A stretch of 64,000 bases of DNA from Stenotrophomonas sp. UBA7346 (lineage in GTDB: Bacteria; Pseudomonadota; Gammaproteobacteria; Xanthomonadales; Xanthomonadaceae), in NCBI GenBank assembly GCA_002471015.1, contig DKPB01000018.1, forward strand, positions 87,259 to 151,258. Direction: 5' to 3'. Numbering within the stretch: position 1 is the stretch's first letter; each line of letters begins with the position of its first letter. The notes under the pieces were generated by a model. That model did no database searches. It was not told the origin of the DNA and worked only from the letters and a program-made list of their open reading frames with translations. The position numbers were made by a program, and so were the translations under genes. Positions 42,321 to 50,388 of this stretch are shown here, piece after piece.

Positions 42321-43667
42321 ATGTCCTCCACCCTTATCCGCAATGCCCGCATGGTCAACGAAGGCCGCACCTTCGACGGCGACCTGCGCATCGAGAACGA
42401 CCGTATCGCGCAGATCGGCAGCGGCCTGACCCCGCGCGAGGGCGAACAGGTGGTGGATGCGGGCGGGCGCTGGCTGCTGCCCGGGATGATCGATGACCAG
42501 GTGCACTTCCGCGAACCGGGCCTGACCCACAAGGGTGATATCGCCAGCGAATCGGCGGCCGCCGTGGCCGGTGGCCTGACCAGCTTCATGGACATGCCCA
42601 ACACCAATCCGCCAACCCTGGACTCGACCATCCTGGAAGCCAAGTATGAACTGGCCAAGGGCCGCGCCTGGGCCAACTACGGCTTCTACCACGGCGCCAG
42701 CAACGACAACCTGGAAGCGATCCGCGTGCTCGACCCGAAGAAGGCCCCGGGCGTGAAGGTGTTCATGGGCGCCTCCACCGGCAACATGCTGGTCGACAAC
42801 CCGGAAACTCTGGACGCGATCTTCCGTGAGTGCCCCACCCCGATCATCACGCACTGCGAAGACACGCCGATGATCGATGCCAACATGAAGGCGTTCCAGG
42901 AAAAATACGGCGACGCGCTGACCCCGGACATGCATCCGGATATCCGTTCGCGTGAGGCCTGCATCAAATCCACCCGCCTGGCGATGTCGCTGGCGAAGAA
43001 GCACGGCACCCGCCTGCACGTGCTGCACATCTCCACCGCCGATGAGCTGGCGCTGTTCGAGAAGGGCCCGCTGATCCGCGCGGACGGCAGCCGCAAGCAG
43101 ATCACCGCCGAGACCTGTGTGCATTTCCTGCATTTCGCGCGCCCGGATTACGCCACCAAGGGCAACCTGATCAAATGCAATCCGGCGATCAAGGAAGTAT
43201 CCGACCGCGAGGCCATCACCGCCGCGCTGGCCGACGACGTGCTCGACGTGCTGGCCACCGACCACGCCCCACACACCTGGGAAGAGAAGCAGAAACCCTA
43301 CGCCCAGGCCCCGTCCGGCCTGCCGCTGGTGCAGTACGCGCTGGTCGCCGCGCTGGAGCGCGTGCACGAAGGCAAGCTGACCCGTGAACAGGTGGTGCAG
43401 AAGTTCGCCCACGCCCCGGCGCAGCTGTTCGATGTGGAAGAACGCGGCTTCCTGCGCGAGGGTTACTTCGCCGACCTGGTGCTGGTCGAGGACGTGCCGT
43501 TCACCGTCAAGCGCGAGGACGTGCTGTCCAAGTGCGGCTGGTCGCCGTTCGAGGGCACCACCTTCCGCTCGCGCATTGCCTCCACCTGGGTCAACGGCCA
43601 GCAGGTATGGGACGGCAGCAAGCTGGTGGGCGCACCGGCCGGCCAGCGCATGACCTACGACCGTTGA
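42321..43667 (+). CDS. pyrC: dihydroorotase
   Basis: A 448-residue amidohydrolase: cyclises carbamoyl aspartate to dihydroorotate in pyrimidine synthesis. Metal motif DDQVHFREPG (HxR) near residues 56-65, followed by GGLTSFMDMPNTNPPT and a second metal region with ITHCEDT and HVLHIST; the Asp ATDHAPHTWEEKQK is present. The start ATG 42321 is 1 bp after the yidD stop; the end overlaps the next gene (TGATG). Length fits the class I DHOase-type proteins of this group. Confidence 0.94.
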   Translation: MSSTLIRNARMVNEGRTFDGDLRIENDRIAQIGSGLTPREGEQVVDAGGRWLLPGMIDDQVHFREPGLTHKGDIASESAAAVAGGLTSFMDMPNTNPPTLDSTILEAKYELAKGRAWANYGFYHGASNDNLEAIRVLDPKKAPGVKVFMGASTGNMLVDNPETLDAIFRECPTPIITHCEDTPMIDANMKAFQEKYGDALTPDMHPDIRSREACIKSTRLAMSLAKKHGTRLHVLHISTADELALFEKGPLIRADGSRKQITAETCVHFLHFARPDYATKGNLIKCNPAIKEVSDREAITAALADDVLDVLATDHAPHTWEEKQKPYAQAPSGLPLVQYALVAALERVHEGKLTREQVVQKFAHAPAQLFDVEERGFLREGYFADLVLVEDVPFTVKREDVLSKCGWSPFEGTTFRSRIASTWVNGQQVWDGSKLVGAPAGQRMTYDR

Positions 43668-44518
43668 TGCGTTCGGTCCTGATGATGGGTGCGCTGCTGC
43701 TGGCAGCGCCCCTGCTCACCGCCCTGCCCGCGCAGGCCCAGGATGGCATCGGCAACCTGCTCGACAACCGGGTCGTGTTCCCTGCCAGTGCCTCGCAGGG
43801 CGCGATGGTGATCGGCAAGGTACCGGCGGGCAGCACGGTCCACTACGCGGGCCGACAGCTGCGGGTCAGCAGCTACGGCAGCGTGGTATTCGGCATCGGC
43901 CGCGATGAGAAAGGCCCGCTGCAGGTACAGGTGCAGCGCCCCGATGGCGGCAGCGAGCGCGTTTCGATTGCGGTGACTGCGCGCGACTGGCCGGTGGAAC
44001 GGGTCAACGGCGTACCGCCGAAAACCGTCAATCCGCCACCAGCCATCGCCGAGCGCATTGCCCGTGAGCAGGCGCAGGTGACTGAATCGCGCAAGCGCGA
44101 CGACAACCGCACCGACTTCACCCAGACCTTCATCTGGCCGGTGCAGGGCCGCATCAGCGGCCGCTTCGGCAATGCCCGCGTCTACAACGGGCAGCCGGGC
44201 AGCGGCCATTCCGGCATGGACATCGCCGTGCCCACCGGCACCCCGGTGAAGGCGCCGGCGGCCGGCGTGGTGACATTTGCAGGCCCGGATCTGTACCTGA
44301 CTGGCGGCACGTTGGTGTTGGACCACGGCTTCGGCATCAGCTCCAACTTCCTGCACCTGTCTCGGATCGACGTGAAGGTCGGCGACAGGATCGAGCAGGG
44401 GCAGACCATCGCCGCGGTTGGCGCAACCGGCCGCGCAACCGGCCCGCACCTGCACTGGGGCATGAACTGGTTCGACACCCGCATTGACCCGCTGCTGGTG
44501 CTGGAGCGCGGCAAATAA
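43667..44518 (+). CDS. M23-family peptidoglycan peptidase, exported
   Basis: A 283-residue protein with a signal peptide (1-23, LLTALPAQAQ) and a C-terminal LytM domain with the zinc motifs GHSGMDIAVP (HxxxD) and HLHWGM (HxH), plus a GYGISSNFLHLS-like strand. Such proteins cut peptide cross-bridges in peptidoglycan. The N-terminal part (about 40-150) is beta-rich. Start ATG 43667 overlaps the pyrC stop (TGATG), giving translational coupling. No obvious link to pyrimidine synthesis. Confidence 0.9.
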   Translation: MRSVLMMGALLLAAPLLTALPAQAQDGIGNLLDNRVVFPASASQGAMVIGKVPAGSTVHYAGRQLRVSSYGSVVFGIGRDEKGPLQVQVQRPDGGSERVSIAVTARDWPVERVNGVPPKTVNPPPAIAERIAREQAQVTESRKRDDNRTDFTQTFIWPVQGRISGRFGNARVYNGQPGSGHSGMDIAVPTGTPVKAPAAGVVTFAGPDLYLTGGTLVLDHGFGISSNFLHLSRIDVKVGDRIEQGQTIAAVGATGRATGPHLHWGMNWFDTRIDPLLVLERGK

Positions 44519-44952
44519 GCCCGAGACATGTAGTGCCGAGCCATGCTCGGCAAAAGCTTCACCTGTAGTGCCGAGCCATGCTCGGCAGGGGTCTTCCCGG
44601 TAGAGCCTCAGCCGAGCATGGCTCGGCTCTACCAGTGGGAGCGGCGCAAGCCACGAAGCTGATGGATCAACAGCGCAAAGCCCCCTCCCCAGCCCTCCCC
44701 TTCGCCTATGGCGTAAGGGAGGGTGCGTAGTGCCGAGCCATGCTCGGCAGGGGCCTCACCGGTAAAGCCCCAGCCGAGCATGGCTCGGCTCTACCTGGTG
44801 GCCTGCGGCCTGCAGACCTGTAGGAGCGGCGTAAGCCGCGAAGCTCGCGGAGCAACAGCGCAAAGCCCCCTCATCCGCCCCCCGCCTTCGCGGGGACAGG
44901 CTCTTCTACCGTAAACGGGAGAAGGGAGCGGCTCCGTTGACCAGCGCGAGGC
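44519..44952. repeat. cluster of GTAG-type REP palindromes and related repeats
   Basis: A 434-bp intergenic repeat cluster, no gene. Five copies of a GTAG-linked palindrome: 44530-44552, 44565-44587, 44600-44632 (inverted), 44727-44749 and 44773-44794 (inverted). Each has TGCCGAGC-CAT-GCTCGGCA (or its core) and GTAG at one end. Units of the TGTAGGAGCGGC family occur at 44637-44660 and 44820-44845, and a CCGCCTTCGCGGGGACAGGC element at 44883-44903. The GTAG palindromes match the pattern of Stenotrophomonas maltophilia GTAG repeats. Confidence 0.85.
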
Positions 44953-45633
44953 TCAGCCGCGCGCGGCCCACCAACTACGCCACAGCAAACCTGCCGGGCT
45001 GGGCTGGTAGTCGCCACCACGGATGCGCGCGTGCTGGCGACCGCGTGCCAGCACCGCATAGATACGTCGCGGGCGCGGACCCACTACACGCGATGGCCAG
45101 GACGCCTGCAAGGCCTTGTCCCATTCCATTTCATTGGCGAAGGCCTGCGGCACCGCCGCTGCCTGCTCCTGCACGCGCAAGGCCAGCATCTGCGTGGTTA
45201 TTGCCTCGGCCGCAGCCGGCGATGCCTTGCTGTTGAACATGGCCGCTTCCACCGCCGCCACGGCTGCGGCGTAACGCGCCAACATGCTGCGCGCCTGTGC
45301 GGCGTCGGCCGGGCGTTCGCGTGCCGGGATCAGGTCCGGCAATGTGTCAGCCAACTGCGACCACGGCGCCCGCACCGGCTCCAGCAGGCGACCCAGCGGA
45401 TGCCGCGAGCGCTGGCTGTCCCAGCTGCGCAGCTCCTCGCCCCACCACGCCAGCTTGGCATCCTGCGGCGTGGTGTCGCCGCTGGCATTGAGCATGTCAT
45501 CGAATTCCTGCAGCAGCGCGAACCACGCCACGCTGCGGGCACGATCGGCCTCGTCGACAAAACGCTCCACGAAGGCCCATTCCGGCCAACGCTCCCGCCA
45601 CTTGTCCAGGAAGCTGTCCAGCGCACTGCTCAC
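44953..45633 (-). CDS. phytoene/squalene synthase-like protein, divergent
   Basis: A 226-residue helical protein. The segment ALLQEFDDMLNASGDTTPQDAKLAWWGEELRSW is the kind of sequence seen in squalene/phytoene synthase-like proteins (DDxxD-like acidic run, then KLAWWxEEL). The C-terminal half is poorly conserved and the second acidic motif is not evident, so catalytic activity is doubtful. GTG 45633 is the likely start. It could be an assembly factor of this fold rather than a terpenoid enzyme. It follows gph by 19 bp on the same strand. Confidence 0.5.
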   Translation of the reverse strand: MSSALDSFLDKWRERWPEWAFVERFVDEADRARSVAWFALLQEFDDMLNASGDTTPQDAKLAWWGEELRSWDSQRSRHPLGRLLEPVRAPWSQLADTLPDLIPARERPADAAQARSMLARYAAAVAAVEAAMFNSKASPAAAEAITTQMLALRVQEQAAAVPQAFANEMEWDKALQASWPSRVVGPRPRRIYAVLARGRQHARIRGGDYQPSPAGLLWRSWWAARG

Positions 45634-45652
45634 ATCAAACCTCGTTGTTGAA

Positions 45653-46342
45653 TCAGGCCGAAGCCGGTTGGGTAGCTGGCCATGCGGCGGGCTGCCAGAG
45701 TTGTTGCGGTTGCTCGTACTGGCAGTCGGCCTGCCAGCTTTGCGGGTCGTCCGTATCCAGGCGATAACCCCACAGCGCGGCCACCGACGGCATGCCGGCC
45801 GCGCGCGCGGCGATGATGTCGCGCTCGTCATCACCCACGTAGACGCAGGCACTGGCGGCGATGTCGATCCGCTGTGCGGCGACCTCCAGCGGCAAGGGGT
45901 GGGGCTTGCGCTCGGCCAGGGTGTCACCACCGATCAGCACCGCACAACGCTGCTCCCAGCCGAGCTGCGGCAGGATCAGGCGCGCCAGATACTCGGGTTT
46001 GTTGGTGACGATGCCCCAGGTGGTGCCTGCCTCTTCCAGCGCCTGCAGCATGGTCTCAACACCATCGAACAGCGTCGCGTACTGCCCGATCAGCGCCTCG
46101 TAGATCTCGAGGAACTCCGGCACCAGCGCCTGCCGTTCGGCCTCGCCCATCTGCGGAAAGGCCACCGCCAGCATCGCGCGCGCGCCCTTGGACACGGCCG
46201 GACGCAGCTGTTCCAGGCTGACCTCCGGCATGCCGCGTGCCTGCAGCATGCGGTTGGCGGTGACTACGAAATCCGGCGCACTGTCCAGCAGCGTGCCGTC
46301 CAGGTCGAACAGCACCGCCGCCGGGAACGAGGTGCGGGTCAT
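45653..46342 (-). CDS. gph: phosphoglycolate phosphatase-type HAD hydrolase
   Basis: A 229-residue HAD-family phosphatase. Motif I LFDLDGTLLDS is near the N-terminus (the two Asp), motif II VTNKP, and motif III/IV KPHPLPLEVA...VYVGDDERDI. It removes phosphate from 2-phosphoglycolate, a by-product of DNA repair or oxidative damage. ATG 46342 overlaps the ubiG stop (ATGA). In the ubiG-gph arrangement of related genera it is often considered Gph/MupP-like, so a cell-wall sugar substrate is an alternative. Confidence 0.88.
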   Translation of the reverse strand: MTRTSFPAAVLFDLDGTLLDSAPDFVVTANRMLQARGMPEVSLEQLRPAVSKGARAMLAVAFPQMGEAERQALVPEFLEIYEALIGQYATLFDGVETMLQALEEAGTTWGIVTNKPEYLARLILPQLGWEQRCAVLIGGDTLAERKPHPLPLEVAAQRIDIAASACVYVGDDERDIIAARAAGMPSVAALWGYRLDTDDPQSWQADCQYEQPQQLWQPAAWPATQPASA

Positions 46343-47061
46343 GCCTGTTCCGGCTTGACCGCGTAGGCCAGGTAGTTGATGTCGGTGCGGCTGCTCAGAC
46401 GGGCGCGGTTGCGCCACGGTTCGTAGGCCATGCCACTGACGTCCTGCAGCGACAGGTCGGCGGCACGCAGCCACGCGCCCAGCTCGGCCGGCTTGATGAA
46501 TTCCTGGTAATGGTGGGTGCCCTTGGGCAACAGCCGCGCCACGTACTCGGCACCGACGATGGCCACGGCAAAAGCCGCCGGGGTGCGGTTGATGGTGGAC
46601 AGGAACAGCTTGCCGCCCGGACGCAGCAGACGATGGCAGGCAGCGATGATGGCGCCCGGATCAGGCACGTGCTCCAGCATTTCCATGCAGGTCACCACGT
46701 CGAAACCGCCCGGCTGCTCCGCCGCCAGGTCTTCGGCCGCCTGTACCCGGTAGTCCACGCTGACGCCGGACTCCAGGCTGTGCAGGCGGGCAACCTTGAC
46801 CAGTTCCGGGGCCAGGTCAATGGCCGTCACCTGTGCCCCTTCCTTGGCCAGTGCCTCACTGAGCAGGCCGCCGCCACAGCCGATATCCAGCACCTTGGCA
46901 CCGCGCAGGCTGGCGCGGTCGGCCACGTACTTCAGACGCACCGGGTTCAGCGCATGCAGCGGCTTCTGCGGGCCATCGGCGTCCCACCAGCGGGTGGCCA
47001 AGGCGGCGAACTTGTCCAGTTCGGCCTGATCGAAATTGGTGGAGGTGGAAGCTGCGCTCAT
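46339..47061 (-). CDS. ubiG: ubiquinone 3-O-methyltransferase UbiG
   Basis: A 240-residue SAM-dependent methyltransferase. SAM motif I VLDIGCGGGLLSEALA is near residue 60; post-I AIDLAPELV and motif II DVVTCMEMLEHV are as in UbiG. It carries out two O-methylations in ubiquinone synthesis. Start ATG 47061 (MSAASTSTNF). It lies between mtaD (43 bp upstream) and gph (overlap), giving a three-gene operon. Confidence 0.95.
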   Translation of the reverse strand: MSAASTSTNFDQAELDKFAALATRWWDADGPQKPLHALNPVRLKYVADRASLRGAKVLDIGCGGGLLSEALAKEGAQVTAIDLAPELVKVARLHSLESGVSVDYRVQAAEDLAAEQPGGFDVVTCMEMLEHVPDPGAIIAACHRLLRPGGKLFLSTINRTPAAFAVAIVGAEYVARLLPKGTHHYQEFIKPAELGAWLRAADLSLQDVSGMAYEPWRNRARLSSRTDINYLAYAVKPEQA

Positions 47062-47104
47062 ATCGGGTTCCTCATGCGGCCACCATGGGCGGCCGGGTGC
47101 GCGC

Positions 47105-48442
47105 TCAGGCGCGGGTGGTACGGATGCGGTCGCGCCACTGGCGCGCATTGGCGGTGATCGCGGCGATGTCCATGTCGACCAGCTGACGCTGGACCAGCTT
47201 GGGCTTGCCGGCAATCCATACGTCGCTGACCTGATGGCGGCCGGCGGCATACACCAGCTGCGACAACACATGATGCAGCGGCTGGGTTTCCAGCGCCGAC
47301 AGATCCACGCAGGCCAGATCGGCCTGCTTGCCGACCTCGATCGATCCGATGCGGTCGCCGAAGCCCAAGGCACGGGCGCCGCCCAGCGTCGATGCGCGCA
47401 GGGTGGTGGCCGCATCCAGCGCGGTCGCATCGTTGGCCACGGCCTTGGCGAGGATGGCGGCGGTGCGGTTCTCGCTGAACATGTCCAGGTCGTTGTTGCT
47501 GGCGCAGCCGTCGGTGCCGATGGCCAGGTTGACCCCGGCACGCACCAGTGCGCAGGCCGGGCAGAACCCCGAGGCCAGCTTCAGGTTTGACTCCGGGCAG
47601 TGCACCACGCTGACGCCGCGCTCGGCGCACAGGTGGATCTCGGCCTCGGTCAGCTGGGTCATGTGCACGGCGATCAGGCGGTCATTGACCAGACCCAGGC
47701 GGTCCAGGCGCGCCAGCGGGCGCTGCCCGTGCAGGGCGATGGAATCGCTGATTTCCTGCGCGGTCTCATGCGTATGCAGGTGCACCGGGATATCCAGCTG
47801 GTCGGACAGCATCCGCACCCGCTCGAAGTTGGCATCGTTCACCGTATACGGCGCATGTGGCGCGAACGCGGTGCCGATCAGCGGGTCGCCACGCCAGGCA
47901 TCGTGCAGTTCGGTGGCACGGGCGAAGTACTCGTCATCGGTCCTGGCCCAGGCACTGGGGAAGTCGATCACCACCGAACCCACCAGCGCGCGGAACCCGT
48001 GCTGCTTGTAGACGGCGGCCTGCACGTCGGCGAAGAAATAGTTCTCGTTGGCGCAGGTGGTGCCACCGCGCAGCATCTCGGCAATGGCCAGGGTGGTGCC
48101 GTCGGCGACGAACTCTGGGCCGATCACTGCCGCTTCCACAGGCCAGATGTGCTCGCGCAGCCAGGTCATCAGCGGCAGGTCATCGGCGATGCCGCGCAGC
48201 AGCGTCATCGGGTTATGCGTGTGGGCATTGACCAGGCCGGGGATCAGCGCCGCTTCCGGGCGCGACACGACCTGCTTGGCCGCAAAGCGCGTGCGCGCCT
48301 CGGCGCGTGGCAACAGCGCCACGATCACACCCTCGGTGATCGCCACCGCGTGGTCTTCAAGCACCACCGCATGCGGTTCTACCGGCACCACGTAGCCGGC
48401 TTCGATCAACAGGTCGCAGGGCTGGGGTTGTAGTTCAGTCAC
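47105..48442 (-). CDS. mtaD: 5-methylthioadenosine/S-adenosylhomocysteine deaminase (TRZ/ATZ amidohydrolase)
   Basis: A 445-residue amidohydrolase. Metal ligands: GLVNAHTHNPMT (HxH), HLHTHETAQE (His), AVHMTQL (His) and GTDGCASNN (Asp). This matches MtaD-type deaminases, acting on 5-methylthioadenosine or S-adenosylhomocysteine; the TRZ/ATZ group also includes other aromatic or purine deaminases. The gene is the first of the mtaD-ubiG-gph operon: deaminated products of SAM use (SAH from UbiG) would be a reasonable link. Confidence 0.88.
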   Translation of the reverse strand: MTELQPQPCDLLIEAGYVVPVEPHAVVLEDHAVAITEGVIVALLPRAEARTRFAAKQVVSRPEAALIPGLVNAHTHNPMTLLRGIADDLPLMTWLREHIWPVEAAVIGPEFVADGTTLAIAEMLRGGTTCANENYFFADVQAAVYKQHGFRALVGSVVIDFPSAWARTDDEYFARATELHDAWRGDPLIGTAFAPHAPYTVNDANFERVRMLSDQLDIPVHLHTHETAQEISDSIALHGQRPLARLDRLGLVNDRLIAVHMTQLTEAEIHLCAERGVSVVHCPESNLKLASGFCPACALVRAGVNLAIGTDGCASNNDLDMFSENRTAAILAKAVANDATALDAATTLRASTLGGARALGFGDRIGSIEVGKQADLACVDLSALETQPLHHVLSQLVYAAGRHQVSDVWIAGKPKLVQRQLVDMDIAAITANARQWRDRIRTTRA

Positions 48443-48495
48443 GCCGGTTCACCTCTAGATCTGTTGCTGTAGCCACCCAGCCAAGGCCGGATGCG

Positions 48496-48532
48496 AAAAA
48501 GGCTTCGGACTTCCCGCAGGTCGTCCGAAGCC
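48496..48532 (-). terminator. terminator of efp
   Basis: On the minus strand GGCTTCGGAC (48532-48523), a 12-base loop and GTCCGAAGCC (48510-48501) are followed by TTTTTCGC. It is a 10-bp perfect stem with T-run, 160 bp after the efp stop. Confidence 0.8.
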
Positions 48533-48571
48533 TGGTATTACCTGCGCTGCGCTGCAAATGCCAGAGCAATC

Positions 48572-48655
48572 CCCGCCTGCGCGGGGATGACGGCCCCAAG
48601 CAACTGCCAAAGCCGAAGCAGGAGCGATCCTCGCCTGCGCGGGGATGACGTAATG
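48572..48655. repeat. two copies of a CCTGCGCGGGGATGACG element
   Basis: The 17-bp string CCTGCGCGGGGATGACG occurs at 48577-48593 and 48634-48650, in the same orientation, separated by 40 bp, in the efp-mtaD gap. They are variants of a common inverted C-GC-rich repeat and lie between the efp stop and its terminator. Confidence 0.65.
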
Positions 48656-48695
48656 GCAAAGGCGTTTGCGCAGGCGCAAACGCGCCATTACGTCA
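48646..48695. other. large hairpin covering the efp stop codon
   Basis: A 12-bp stem TGACGTAATGGC / GCCATTACGTCA (48646-48657 with 48684-48695) encloses a 10-bp stem GCGTTTGCGC / GCGCAAACGC (48662-48671 with 48674-48683) with a 4-base bulge. The efp stop codon (48693-48695) is inside the outer arm. No T-run follows, so it is not a classical terminator; it may protect the 3' end. Confidence 0.7.
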
Positions 48696-49259
48696 CTTGA
48701 CGCGCGCGGAGTATTCACCCGAACGGGTGTCAACGCGGATGATTTCATCCTGGTTGACGAACAACGGCACGCGCACCACCGCGCCGGTTTCCAGGGTAGC
48801 CGGCTTGCCGCCGCCGCCGGAGGTGTCACCGCGCACACCCGGGTCGGTCTCGGTGATCTTCAGTTCGACGAAGTTCGGCGGGGTCACGTCGATCGGGGCG
48901 CCGTTCCACAGCGTCACCACGCAGGATTCCTCACCCTTGAGCCACTTCTCGGCGCCGTTCATGCCGGACTTGTCGGCCTGCACCTGCTCGAAGGTCTCCG
49001 GGTCCATGAAGTGCCAATACTCGCCGTCGCTGTACATGAAGTTCATGTCGGTATCGACCACGTCGGCGGCGTCCAGCGAGTCGGTCGACTTCATGGTCAC
49101 TTCCTGCGTGCGGCCGTCCTTGATCAGGCGGTACTTCACGCGGGTGAAGGCCTGGCCCTTGCCCGGCTTGACGTATTCGGTGTCGATGATGACCGCAGGC
49201 TGGTTGTTGACCAGGATCTTCATCCCGTTCTTGACGTCGTTCATGCCGTAACTGGCCAT
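48693..49259 (-). CDS. efp: translation elongation factor P
   Basis: A 188-residue EF-P with the three-domain layout. Lys34 in KPGKGQAF is the residue modified by (beta)-lysylation, as in proteins that partner with EpmA/EpmB. It relieves ribosome stalling on polyproline. Start ATG 49259 is preceded by AGGAG. The partner modification gene epmB is divergent, 99 bp away; EpmA (GenX) is not in the window. Confidence 0.97.
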   Translation of the reverse strand: MASYGMNDVKNGMKILVNNQPAVIIDTEYVKPGKGQAFTRVKYRLIKDGRTQEVTMKSTDSLDAADVVDTDMNFMYSDGEYWHFMDPETFEQVQADKSGMNGAEKWLKGEESCVVTLWNGAPIDVTPPNFVELKITETDPGVRGDTSGGGGKPATLETGAVVRVPLFVNQDEIIRVDTRSGEYSARVK

Positions 49260-49358
49260 GCTGTAACTCCTGAATTGGCAAAACCGCCGTAATACGGGCG
49301 GCCGGATTAGAATGGAACGCCCGCCAGCTGGCGGGACATCATGTTTTTCTGACCGCCA

Positions 49359-50387
49359 ATGATAACCGCAGCCCCCGCCCTCACTCCAGAAAAAGCCGTC
49401 CTGCCCCTGCCCGCCGACCGTTGGCAGAGCCATTGGCGGCAGGCCATCCGCAGCCCCGACGAGCTGCTGGAGGCGCTTGGACTGGACGGCCAGGCGCTGG
49501 GGGTGTCGGCCGAGGCCCTGGCCCAGTTCGCCCTGCGGGTGCCGCGCAGTTTCGTCGCCCGCATGCGCCATGGCGACCCGGCCGACCCGCTGCTGCGGCA
49601 GGTGCTGCCCATCGATGCGGAAATGCGCATCGTGCCGGGGTTCAGTTTCGACGCGGTGGGCGACGGCGCGGCCAAGAAGGCTACCGGGGTCATCCAGAAG
49701 TACCGCGGCCGCGCCCTGCTGGTCACTACCGGCAGCTGTGCGATCAACTGCCGCTATTGCTTCCGCCGCCACTTTGACTATGCCGGCGAGAACGCCGCCA
49801 AGGGCGGCTGGCAGGAGGCCGTGGCGGCCATCGCCGCCGATCCGGGCATCGACGAGGTCATCCTGTCTGGCGGCGACCCGCTGTCGCTCAACACCTCCAA
49901 GCTGGCCGAGCTGACCCAGGCCCTGGCCGCCATTCCGCATATCAAGCGCCTGCGCATCCACAGCCGCCTGCCGGTGGTGCTGCCCGAGCGCGTCGATGAC
50001 GCCCTGGTGCAATGGCTGGCAGGCCTGCCGTGGCCGGTGGCGTTCGTGCTGCATGCCAACCACGCCAACGAGTTCAATGCCCAGGTCGACGCCGTGCTCG
50101 CACGCATCCGCGGCACCGGTGCGCAACTGCTCAACCAGGCCGTGCTGCTGCGCGGGGTCAATGACGATCTGGACGCGCTGGCCGCACTGAGCGAGCGCAG
50201 CTTTGCCGCCGGGGTGATGCCCTACTACCTGTACCAGTTGGACAAGGTACAGGGCGCCGCCCACTTCGAGGTCAGCGACGCACAGGCACTGGCCCTGCAT
50301 GCCGGGCTGATGGCCCGACTGTCCGGCTACCTGGTGCCCAAGCTGGTGCGCGAGATCGCCGGCGACACCAGCAAGCGGCCGCTCTGA
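49359..50387 (+). CDS. epmB: EF-P beta-lysylation protein EpmB (lysine 2,3-aminomutase-like radical SAM)
   Basis: A 342-residue radical SAM protein. The cluster motif is SCAINCRYCFRRHF with Cys127, Cys131 and Cys134; SGGDPLSLNT follows, and FVLHANHANE, characteristic of the KamA/EpmB family, is present. It lacks the long extensions of catabolic KamA. It makes (R)-beta-lysine for attachment to EF-P Lys34. Divergent from efp. Confidence 0.95.
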   Translation: MITAAPALTPEKAVLPLPADRWQSHWRQAIRSPDELLEALGLDGQALGVSAEALAQFALRVPRSFVARMRHGDPADPLLRQVLPIDAEMRIVPGFSFDAVGDGAAKKATGVIQKYRGRALLVTTGSCAINCRYCFRRHFDYAGENAAKGGWQEAVAAIAADPGIDEVILSGGDPLSLNTSKLAELTQALAAIPHIKRLRIHSRLPVVLPERVDDALVQWLAGLPWPVAFVLHANHANEFNAQVDAVLARIRGTGAQLLNQAVLLRGVNDDLDALAALSERSFAAGVMPYYLYQLDKVQGAAHFEVSDAQALALHAGLMARLSGYLVPKLVREIAGDTSKRPL

Positions 50388-50388
50388 C

